Assembly: GCA_964615905.1 (NCBI GenBank)
Contig: CAZTUB010000019.1
Location: forward strand, 66,427-130,426
Length of the DNA stretch: 64,000 nt
Direction of reading: 5' to 3'
Source of the DNA: DATLMR01 sp964615905
Lineage (GTDB): Bacteria > Acidobacteriota > Blastocatellia > UBA7656
This document shows positions 35,902 to 42,847 of this stretch, one piece after another. How positions within the stretch are numbered: the stretch's first letter is position 1; the number at the start of each line of letters is the position of its first letter. Under the pieces are notes generated by a model, which made no database searches, had not been told where the DNA came from, and saw only the letters and a list, made by a program, of their open reading frames with translations. The position numbers were made by a program, and so were the translations under genes.

Positions 35902-35986
35902 GGAAGTGGCTGATAGCGAGCAGCACAAAGGTGTAGCTTAAAATACCAGTCTCCCTTAAATCATTTCATACAGGCAGAGGAAAGCT

Positions 35987-36367
35987 ATGGGAAACTTCGG
36001 ATGGACAGAGATCATATTCGTTCTCGTTATTGCGCTGATCATATTCGGCCCGCGCAAGCTGCCCGAACTGGGTAAGAGCCTGGGGGCAAGCCTTGCGCAG
36101 TTTCGCAGGGCGAGCGAGGATTTCAAGCGCACCTGGGAAGAGGAGGTCGAGACGGAGAAGCGCAAGCTCGAAGCTTCGATAACCTCTACAGAGCCTTTCT
36201 CGCCTGACACCGGCACGGTCTCGAAACAGGAATATGAAGCAGGCTTTCCCGATTCGTCCTACGACGGCGAGCCCGCCACGGTCGAGCCGGCCGCGAGCGC
36301 CGAAACGGTCAGCTCGAAAGTGATCGAAGGCGAGCCGTCCGGGGATACCAAGCGCGACTGGGCGTAA
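35987..36367 (+). CDS. tatA: Twin-arginine translocase TatA/TatB-like subunit
   Basis: 126 aa. An N-terminal helix with GWTEIIFVLVIALIIFGPRKLPELGKSLG, followed by an amphipathic helix (SLAQFRRASEDFKRTWEEEVE) and a long acidic tail, is the standard TatA/TatB layout. The FGPRKLPEL hinge is clear. It helps export folded proteins such as the twin-arginine ActB of this window. Length and tail do not settle TatA versus TatB. tatC follows after a 69-nt gap. AGGAAAGC precedes the ATG. Confidence 0.9.
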   Translation: MGNFGWTEIIFVLVIALIIFGPRKLPELGKSLGASLAQFRRASEDFKRTWEEEVETEKRKLEASITSTEPFSPDTGTVSKQEYEAGFPDSSYDGEPATVEPAASAETVSSKVIEGEPSGDTKRDWA

Positions 36368-36436
36368 AGGGCCAGTTGCCGTTCGGCGCATTTGTACTGA
36401 CGAGCTTGGGCTTGGAGCAGATAGCTGTCGCCTACC

Positions 36437-37501
36437 ATGACTACCTACACAGACGATTACAAAACCGAGCAGGAGTTGGAAGAAGAGGGGGGGATGTCCT
36501 TCCTCGACCACCTGGACGAGCTGCGGACCCGTTTGATCCGCATAGCGATCTTTCTCTTTATAGCCTTTGCGGTCTGCTGGGCGTTCTCGGACAAGATTTA
36601 TCACTTCCTTGAAGTCCCCGTGCGCGCGGCGATGCTCGAAGCCAAGCGCGAAAGCGGGTATTCTTTGCCCGGTACGACTGTTACTCCGCTCGCGGACCTG
36701 GCGGACGGCACAGAGGTCACTTTTACGCTCCTGACGGACGCCAAGGTGGGCGAGGCGGTTATTCAAAACGGTACGACGCTGAGGGTGAAGGTCCAGCGCG
36801 ACCCGCAGGGGGTTCCGCAACTTATCACCACAAGCCCCTGGCTGCTCAACGACCAGACGGTCATAGCCGAAGGCTACACGATACCGCGCGACCTTTACCT
36901 GCCGTCGAGCGCGTTGCTCAGCCCCGACAACCGGCTGATAGTCGGAACGGTCCAGGGCGCGTTCAACCTCTATATCAAAGTCTCTTTTTATGCGGCGGTC
37001 TTTTTCGGAGTGCCGTTTCTGCTCGCGCAGATCTGGGGGTTCGTCGCGCCCGGCCTCTACCCTCACGAGAAGAAATATGCCGCGCCGTTTATCATAATGA
37101 CGACCGTCTTTTTTCTGCTAGGCAGCGCGTTCGCTTACTACATAGCATTTCCGCGCGCCGCGTCGTTTTTGCTCGGCGTAGCCGCCGAGGGCAACCTCCG
37201 CCCGCTTGTCTCGGCGGACGAGTATTTCGACCTGATAATAACGATCATGCTAGGGCTCGGCGTCGTCTTCGAGATACCGACGGTGACCTTTTTTCTGGCG
37301 AGGCTGGGGCTTATCACGCCGCAGACGTTGTTGAGATTCTGGCGGTTGGCGCTGATAGGCATCTTTATCATCGCCGCGCTGCTTTCGCCCACGACGGACG
37401 TACCGAACCTGCTCGTGTTCGCCGCGCCGATGATGATACTTTACGCCTTGAGCATCGGAATCGCGTGGTTCTTCTACCGCAAGCGGCGTGCTGAGCCTTG
37501 A
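36437..37501 (+). CDS. tatC: Twin-arginine translocase TatC with expanded first periplasmic loop
   Basis: 354 aa. The N-terminus FLDHLDELRTRLIRIAIFLFIAFA and QIWGFVAPGLYPHEKKYAAPF near 198-217 are diagnostic TatC motifs, and six helices are present. TatC binds the twin-arginine signal. The first periplasmic loop, normally short, holds about 100 residues here (roughly 70-168, with GTEVTFTLLTDAKVGEAVIQ), which looks like a small beta domain. The rest aligns well by eye. The protein is therefore about 100 aa longer than ordinary TatC. The downstream region contains an inverted repeat. Confidence 0.93.
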   Translation: MTTYTDDYKTEQELEEEGGMSFLDHLDELRTRLIRIAIFLFIAFAVCWAFSDKIYHFLEVPVRAAMLEAKRESGYSLPGTTVTPLADLADGTEVTFTLLTDAKVGEAVIQNGTTLRVKVQRDPQGVPQLITTSPWLLNDQTVIAEGYTIPRDLYLPSSALLSPDNRLIVGTVQGAFNLYIKVSFYAAVFFGVPFLLAQIWGFVAPGLYPHEKKYAAPFIIMTTVFFLLGSAFAYYIAFPRAASFLLGVAAEGNLRPLVSADEYFDLIITIMLGLGVVFEIPTVTFFLARLGLITPQTLLRFWRLALIGIFIIAALLSPTTDVPNLLVFAAPMMILYALSIGIAWFFYRKRRAEP

Positions 37502-37563
37502 ATCGACAAAAGCTCGTAGACTGTGCGCAAGATTCGGTTTGAGGACCATTCAAAAGGTATGAT

Positions 37564-37699
37564 TCGGACTTCAGACCTCAACCCCCGGCCATCTGGTAAA
37601 AGACCGGGGCGTCAGGCTGCGGCACACAACGATGGTGAGTAAAGCTTGCAGGCTGCCCGCCTGTGGCCGAATGTCTGGCAAGTGAGGTCTGAAGTCCGA
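37564..37699. repeat. 17-nt inverted repeat with 102-nt loop
   Basis: TCGGACTTCAGACCTCA (37564-37580) and TGAGGTCTGAAGTCCGA (37683-37699) are exact complements. The loop holds further stems. The arrangement resembles a REP-pair or a short MITE, but no target-site duplication was found and I see no second copy in the window. Confidence 0.7.
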
Positions 37700-37737
37700 C
37701 TTGCGTACAAGCGTCTGCGACAGGCAAAAGCTGGAGC

Positions 37738-37767
37738 TTGACCGTTTGGAACAAGCCCGCGTAAACT
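37738..37767 (+). promoter_or_regulatory. possible promoter of the GWxTD gene
   Basis: TTGACC (37738-37743), 18 nt, then TAAACT (37762-37767), about 80 nt before the ATG at 37849. The -35 has five of six consensus bases. Confidence 0.4.
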
Positions 37768-37848
37768 ATAAAGTCAAATTTGCCAGAATTAAGATTGCCT
37801 TTGGACCCCCAGGATAACTTGGCCGTGTTTCGGAAAGGAGTAGCTGTT

Positions 37849-39516
37849 ATGAAGGGTGAGGTTAGCCTCTTCAGAAAGATTTTCGCACTGGCGATCACCT
37901 TTATGGTCTTAGCCGGTAGCGTTCCGTCTGTCTTTGCTCAGGAAGAGACTCAGCGCAAGGACGGAAATGAGAAGAAGCGGCGCGAAGAACTGAAAAGCGT
38001 CTACAAGAAATGGCTCGACGAGGACGTCTCCTACATCATCACCGACGAGGAGCGGCGCGCTTTCAAATCGCTAAAGACAGATGAGGAGCGCGACCAGTTT
38101 ATCGAGCAGTTCTGGCTCCGCCGCGACCCTGACCCGGACACTCCTGAAAACGAGTACAAGGAACAGTATTACGAGCGAATACAGTACGCCAACGAGCGTT
38201 TTTCGTCGGGCGTTCCCGGCTGGAGGACCGACCGTGGCCGCATATACGTGATGTACGGGAAGCCCGACCAGATAGAGTCGCACCCGACTGGCGGCACTTA
38301 CAACCGCCCGAGCTACGAAGGCGGCGGCACGACGACCACATACCCGTTCGAGACCTGGTGGTATCGGTACATCGAAGGCATAGGTTCTGACATAGAGATC
38401 GAGTTCGTCGATCCGACAGGCTCAGGCGAGTACCGCATTGCTCGCAGCCCGAACGAGAAGGACGCCATGTTGTTCGTGCCGAACGCGGGCCTGACGCTGG
38501 CAGAAAGCCTTGGGCTTTCGAGCAAGGCCGACCGCGTTACAGGGACAGGCTCGTACACGGAGGCGAGCGGTCGCATGTTCGGCACGCGCGCCAAAGACCA
38601 GCCCTTCGAGCGGCTCGCGTTAATCAGCGCGCTACAGCGGGCGCCCACGATCAAATTCCCTGACCTTCAGGTCAAGGCGGACCTCCCGGAAGTCGCCGCC
38701 GACATCCTGCCGTTTACGGTCCGCACGGACTTCTTCCGGCTGGGCAACGATTCGGTCGTCACTTCCTTCACGATGCAGTTCGATCACGCGGACCTTTCGT
38801 TCAAGAACGTCGGCGGCGTGTATTCGTCCACGACGAACCTTTACGCGCGCATAACCGCTTTGTCAGGCCGCCGCCAGGGCGCGCCTTTCGAGGACATTGT
38901 GCAGACGGCCCGCTACACCGAAGACCAGTTGCCCGCGGCGCAGTCGCAGCGCTCCGTCTATCAGAAGAACGTCGTGCTGCCTCCGGGCCGTTACAAGATC
39001 GACGTGGTCGCGCGCGACATCGTCAGCGGCAAGACCGGCATACTCCATCACTCGTTCGAGGTTCCGCGTTATCAAGAGAAACAGCTCGCGACCAGCACGC
39101 TGATCCTTGCGGCTTCAATCGAGCCGCTCGATAACAAGGCTATCCCCGCGGGCCAGTTCATAATCGGCCGCTACAAGGTCAAGCCCTTCGTCAGCGGCAT
39201 CTACAAACCGGGGCAGAACCTCGCGATGTTCCTGCAGGTTTATGACGCGGAGATGGACCAGGCCACCTTGCAGCCCGCCTTGAAGGTCGAGTACATAATC
39301 TCGAAGGGGAGCCAGGAGGTCATGCGCATAGTCGAAGACGGGAAGAGCAAGCTCGGCATCATCGATATGAAAGGCCAGCAGCTCACGGTTGCTCGCGGCA
39401 TACCGCTTGTGGGGCCGCTTGCCGAACCCGGGACCTACACCATCACCGTGAAGATTACAGACCAGGTCTCGCAAAAAGTCGTGACCCCACAATCCCAGTT
39501 CACGGTAGTGAGATAA
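37849..39516 (+). CDS. GWxTD domain-containing secreted protein
   Basis: 555 aa from the ATG at 37849, with GGAAAGGAG just upstream; the in-frame ATG at 37780 is unsupported. A signal peptide ends at about VFAQEE. The GWxTD domain contains FIEQFWLRRDPDPDTP, YYERIQYANERF, and the name-giving GWRTDRGRIYVMYGKPDQIE near 125-145. Such proteins are acidobacterial and proteobacterial secreted proteins of unknown function. The C-terminal half is a beta-rich region of the sort seen in adhesive or oligomeric proteins. A strong terminator follows. It is a single-gene unit. Confidence 0.88.
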   Translation: MKGEVSLFRKIFALAITFMVLAGSVPSVFAQEETQRKDGNEKKRREELKSVYKKWLDEDVSYIITDEERRAFKSLKTDEERDQFIEQFWLRRDPDPDTPENEYKEQYYERIQYANERFSSGVPGWRTDRGRIYVMYGKPDQIESHPTGGTYNRPSYEGGGTTTTYPFETWWYRYIEGIGSDIEIEFVDPTGSGEYRIARSPNEKDAMLFVPNAGLTLAESLGLSSKADRVTGTGSYTEASGRMFGTRAKDQPFERLALISALQRAPTIKFPDLQVKADLPEVAADILPFTVRTDFFRLGNDSVVTSFTMQFDHADLSFKNVGGVYSSTTNLYARITALSGRRQGAPFEDIVQTARYTEDQLPAAQSQRSVYQKNVVLPPGRYKIDVVARDIVSGKTGILHHSFEVPRYQEKQLATSTLILAASIEPLDNKAIPAGQFIIGRYKVKPFVSGIYKPGQNLAMFLQVYDAEMDQATLQPALKVEYIISKGSQEVMRIVEDGKSKLGIIDMKGQQLTVARGIPLVGPLAEPGTYTITVKITDQVSQKVVTPQSQFTVVR

Positions 39517-39542
39517 CTCTGGTTGAACCCCTCGCTTGATAG

Positions 39543-39575
39543 ACGGGTCCGTTTCGGCGGACCCGTTTTATTTTG
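39543..39575 (+). terminator. intrinsic terminator of the GWxTD gene
   Basis: ACGGGTCCG (39543-39551) pairs with CGGACCCGT (39558-39566) over the loop TTTCGG, followed by TTTTATTTT. This is a classical intrinsic terminator 26 nt after the stop. Confidence 0.88.
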
Positions 39576-39592
39576 CCGGAAGGGGCATGACC

Positions 39593-39620
39593 TTGCTATC
39601 ATCAAGTCCTCGAATATAAC
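39593..39620 (+). promoter_or_regulatory. possible mreB promoter
   Basis: TTGCTA (39593-39598), 16 nt, then TATAAC (39615-39620), about 20 nt before the mreB ATG. It lies directly after the preceding terminator, which supports independent transcription of mreB. Confidence 0.45.
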
Positions 39621-39638
39621 CCATTATCCAAAGGACAT

Positions 39639-40673
39639 ATGAAATTCTCCATAAGCAATCCCTTTACGGAAGACCTGGCAATCGACCTTGGGACCGTGCA
39701 CACATTCATATACGCGCGCGGGCGCGGGATGGTCGTAAACGAGCCGTCGCTTGTGGCCGTAGACCGTGTGACGGACGAGGTTATCGCGGTCGGCAACGAA
39801 GCGCTCGAAATGCTTGGCCGCTCGCCCGAAGACGTGACGGTCGTCTACCCCATGCGCGAAGGAGTTGTCGCCGACTCTGAGCTTGCGCAGAAGATGCTGG
39901 GGAAGTTCGTCAGGAAAGCGCGGGGCAGCCGCGCGCGGTTCTCCCGGCGGGTGATCCTCAGCGTGCCTTCCGGTATCACCTCCGTCGAGCGCTTTGCGAT
40001 CAACGAAGTCATCAAAGGCGTAGGCGTGAGCCGCGTCTACCTGGTCGAGCAGGGGCTTGCCGCCGCAATAGGTGCGACGCTTCCTGTGGCCGAAAAAGAG
40101 GCTTCGATGGTGGTGGACATCGGCGGCGGCTCGACGTCGATTGCGGTTCTTGCAAATTCAGGGATTGTCGCTTCCCAGACATTGAGAATCGGCGGGCTCG
40201 ATATGGACCACGCCATCATCGACCAGATAAAACACGACCATAAAGTTTTGATCGGAGAGCGGACCGCCGAGCGGTTAAAGATGGTGCTGGGGTCTGCGAC
40301 GACAGCCCCCGAAGAGCACAAGAGCGTGGTAAAAGGTCAGAGCTTGACCGAAGGCGGCCCGGAGGTCATCGAGGTGACATCGCAGGAGATTCAAAAGGCC
40401 ATCGACGGGACGATAAGGCAGATAGTCGAAGCCACACGCGAGATACTCGAAGAGGTGCCGCCTGAGATCGCAAGCGACCTGCACGACCGTGGGGTTGTGG
40501 TGACGGGCGGGATCTCGCTTCTTGCCGGAATGGATGAGCGTATAAGCCAGGCGACAAAGCTCAAAGTTTACATCGCCGAAAGCCCCAGGCAATCGGTCGG
40601 GCGCGGACTGATCGCGCTCTACGACCAGCCGCTGTTGCTGCGCCGTGTCGCCCGCAACCTTGAAATGTCTTGA
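39639..40673 (+). CDS. mreB: Rod-shape determining actin homologue
   Basis: 344 aa. MreB forms membrane-associated filaments that direct lateral wall synthesis. The ATP-site motifs are visible: DLGTVHTFIYARGRG at 11-25, VVDIGGGSTSIAVLANSG near 152-169, and GGISLLAGMDERIS near 292-305. The phrase EGVVADSELAQKMLGKF is typical. No mreC, mreD or rodA is adjacent, in contrast to the usual mre cluster, so this is an isolated copy. AAAGGACAT lies just upstream of the ATG. Confidence 0.93.
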   Translation: MKFSISNPFTEDLAIDLGTVHTFIYARGRGMVVNEPSLVAVDRVTDEVIAVGNEALEMLGRSPEDVTVVYPMREGVVADSELAQKMLGKFVRKARGSRARFSRRVILSVPSGITSVERFAINEVIKGVGVSRVYLVEQGLAAAIGATLPVAEKEASMVVDIGGGSTSIAVLANSGIVASQTLRIGGLDMDHAIIDQIKHDHKVLIGERTAERLKMVLGSATTAPEEHKSVVKGQSLTEGGPEVIEVTSQEIQKAIDGTIRQIVEATREILEEVPPEIASDLHDRGVVVTGGISLLAGMDERISQATKLKVYIAESPRQSVGRGLIALYDQPLLLRRVARNLEMS

Positions 40674-40686
40674 GCGAACATAAGGC

Positions 40687-40792
40687 GTGAACCGTGAACC
40701 GTAAACCGTGACAAGAGGGGGAGAAGAAGCGCACTTTCGCCCGGTCTTTCTTGTCACGGTTTACGGTTCACGGTTTACGATTTACGGTTTAC
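40687..40792. repeat. Inverted heptad-repeat locus D
   Basis: The left arm (40687-40715) reads GTGAACC, GTGAACC, GTAAACC, then GTGACAAG. The right arm (40750-40792), in reverse complement, reads GTAAACC, GTAAATC, GTAAACC, GTGAACC, GTAAACC, then GTGACAAG. The spacer of about 34 nt is purine-rich at its left. The right arm contains the stop codon of the minus-strand PIG-L gene at 40782. Confidence 0.92.
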
Positions 40793-42626
40793 TTATAAGG
40801 ACACGGTTTTGGGTTAGATCAAAGCCGATGGCCTTTACCTGTATGGACCGGGAGGCGATAGCGTCGGGTGGCGCGGGCCGCTCCCGTCTGAACTCAAGCA
40901 GCACGTCGGGCGCGAGCGGCGGCTTCTGGATGGGGAGCTTCAAATTCAGGGTCAGCGTTATCTCCTGGTCTTCCTTATCAAAGCTGATTTGCGTCGGTTT
41001 GTAGCTTTCGTCCGTTAGCGCGAGCGGGACAACCCACAACGCGCCCGTGAAACCGCCCGGCACGCGGTTTATAAGCCGAACAGTTGCGGCTACTTCGCGC
41101 GGACTGTCCCAATCCTTCAACACAACCGGAGGCGGCGTCGTTATCTCGACCTCAGGGACTATCTCAAACCGCGCGACGGCAGGAACAAAAAAAGTCGTCT
41201 GCCCCAGGCCTACTTCGGCCAGAGCTACAAATTGCGCGCCGCCGGGCTCGACCTGGCGAACGCCAAGCGGCTGCGAGCCAACGGGGTAATATGTCTCGTT
41301 ACCCTCGCTTCCGAATCGCGTGGTGAACGCCGCCCCTTCCGGCACGGTGAACTTGATCTCTTTATCAAGGCTTTCAGACGAGTTGAGCGAGACAGGCTCC
41401 GAGACGTTAAGGCTCGCGGCCTGTTCCGATCTTATCAAGTCAGGCGGCGTATGAAGGATGACCGGCAGCAGCTTTTCGCTGCCGTTTGAAACCGTGAGCC
41501 GCGCAATGACTTCCTGACCTTTTACGAGAGTCTCGTCCGACAGCCTTATCTGGAGCGATACGCCGAGCAAGATCGCGAGCGCGCGTTCGAGCGCTTCGGT
41601 GAACCGCACGACCCTGAAATAATCGGCCCCGTATCTTCCGAGCAAATCCACGTTCGAGCCCTCGGCCCGTTTCTCGATGAGCTTGTCTTTGAGCGCGTCA
41701 ATCAGACGGTCTTGCTGGCCTATCGCCTCAAGCAGAGAGATGTCGCCCACGCGCGGCGGCGCTACTGCGCGCGAGACGTTCTCAGGCAGCACCAGATTAT
41801 CTAAAAAACCGCTTCCGAACCTTATCCCCGCGTTGGCCGAATCGCGGACGAGCTTGTAGTAGCTCGCGCCCGTGTCGTTAAGAAGATGAAAGTAGCGCCC
41901 CGCGCTGTCGGTAAATCGTTGACCTGCGGCCTGGGCCATCTGCCTGTAGGTCCGCCCGCGCGCAGGGTTGTACTCTCGCGTATAGACGACGGCTTCGCCG
42001 CTGCCTTCGTCTGCCTTCTGAAAAACACGGCGCACCTGCCACGGCCCCGGATCGCCTTCCGTGGCCGGCTTTGAATCGGCGGCCGCAGTTTCGTAAGCGT
42101 CGAGCGTCAGGCGAGCGGTTGCGCGGTGCTCGCCTGACCCGGTTTGCAGGTTGTGGCTCGTGATAACAATATCGGGTCTGAAAAGCCTGAAGGCGCGAGC
42201 CAGCTTGCCCACACCGTCCTGGCCCCATAGCTTCAAGACATCCTCGAATGAAGCGAGGTGGTCGGCCGGCGTCAGGTCCAGAAACATCACGTCAGCGCCA
42301 AGCAGGCGGGCAGCCTCCAGAATCTCGCGCGTGCGGTTTTGCGCGGGGTCGCCGCCGTCCATACCGTCGCCGCGCGTCGCAAGAACGATCACCGTCCGCG
42401 CGCCTATCTTCTTGCGGTAATAGGCGAGCGCCCCTCGATCAATGTCTTCGGCGTGGGCTGCGACGGCAAGAATTGTGTAAGGGCTTGAGAGGTCACGAAG
42501 CGCCTGGTCGAGCGCAACTACGCCGCGCTCTTCGATTAACGGCTCGCGCACGCGCTCGACAGGCTCAAGCGCGCGCGTGCTTCCTGCAAATATCAACACA
42601 AGCAGAAGCGAGAAAAGTTTCTTCAT
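40782..42626 (-). CDS. PIG-L/LmbE-family deacetylase with altered catalytic motif
   Basis: 614 aa from the ATG at 42626, which opens a signal peptide (KKLFSLLLVLIFAGSTRA). The deacetylase domain has ILAVAAHAEDIDRGALAYYRKKIG where the family usually has AHPDDE: the metal His58 and Asp61 are kept, but the usual catalytic Asp is Glu60. TSHNLQTGSGEHRATARL near 130-150 supplies the other metal His. A long C-terminal part, beta-rich, resembles the accessory region of secreted LmbE-type sugar deacetylases. It is exported and probably deacetylates a glycan or glycolipid. The C-terminus ends in a heptad repeat. Confidence 0.86.
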   Translation of the reverse strand: MKKLFSLLLVLIFAGSTRALEPVERVREPLIEERGVVALDQALRDLSSPYTILAVAAHAEDIDRGALAYYRKKIGARTVIVLATRGDGMDGGDPAQNRTREILEAARLLGADVMFLDLTPADHLASFEDVLKLWGQDGVGKLARAFRLFRPDIVITSHNLQTGSGEHRATARLTLDAYETAAADSKPATEGDPGPWQVRRVFQKADEGSGEAVVYTREYNPARGRTYRQMAQAAGQRFTDSAGRYFHLLNDTGASYYKLVRDSANAGIRFGSGFLDNLVLPENVSRAVAPPRVGDISLLEAIGQQDRLIDALKDKLIEKRAEGSNVDLLGRYGADYFRVVRFTEALERALAILLGVSLQIRLSDETLVKGQEVIARLTVSNGSEKLLPVILHTPPDLIRSEQAASLNVSEPVSLNSSESLDKEIKFTVPEGAAFTTRFGSEGNETYYPVGSQPLGVRQVEPGGAQFVALAEVGLGQTTFFVPAVARFEIVPEVEITTPPPVVLKDWDSPREVAATVRLINRVPGGFTGALWVVPLALTDESYKPTQISFDKEDQEITLTLNLKLPIQKPPLAPDVLLEFRRERPAPPDAIASRSIQVKAIGFDLTQNRVLISKP

Positions 42627-42740
42627 AATGACAATTGCCCTTCCAGACAACGCGTATAAAAGGGTATCGTTCAGTTTTATCATCAAGGCCATTTCGGTGC
42701 GGCTATAGCTATGGTAGCATCTTACGCCATCTTTTTATAA

Positions 42741-42761
42741 GGACTGGGGACTGAGGACTGA
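42741..42761. repeat. One-armed heptad repeat (GGACTGG/GGACTGA)
   Basis: GGACTGG, GGACTGA, GGACTGA are three tandem 7-nt units (42741-42761). No inverted partner is nearby. An in-frame stop TGA of the downstream open frame lies in the second unit (42752-42754). Confidence 0.75.
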
Positions 42762-42847
42762 TACTCTCGCGGCGAACGGTTAATGTCGAAACACGCGTAA
42801 GAGCGAAGGTTGCGCTGCTGTGCCTTGCCCTGTCCGCCCTCGCGGCC

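Larger units (their letters stand above)
37502..37848. other. 347-bp non-coding region with a long inverted repeat
   Basis: The region separates tatC from the GWxTD gene. A 17-nt perfect inverted pair occurs at 37564-37580 and 37683-37699 (TCGGACTTCAGACCTCA and its complement). Between the arms lie smaller stems: an imperfect CCCCGG/CCGGGG pair and a CAGGC/GCCTG hairpin near 37652-37670. A promoter candidate follows. No gene is evident. It might be a defective small mobile element or a structured RNA. Confidence 0.45.

Noticed and set aside
25060..40792. Heptad repeat loci as CRISPR arrays
   Set aside because: The units are 7 nt, tandem and without distinct spacers, and the arms are inverted; no cas gene is present.
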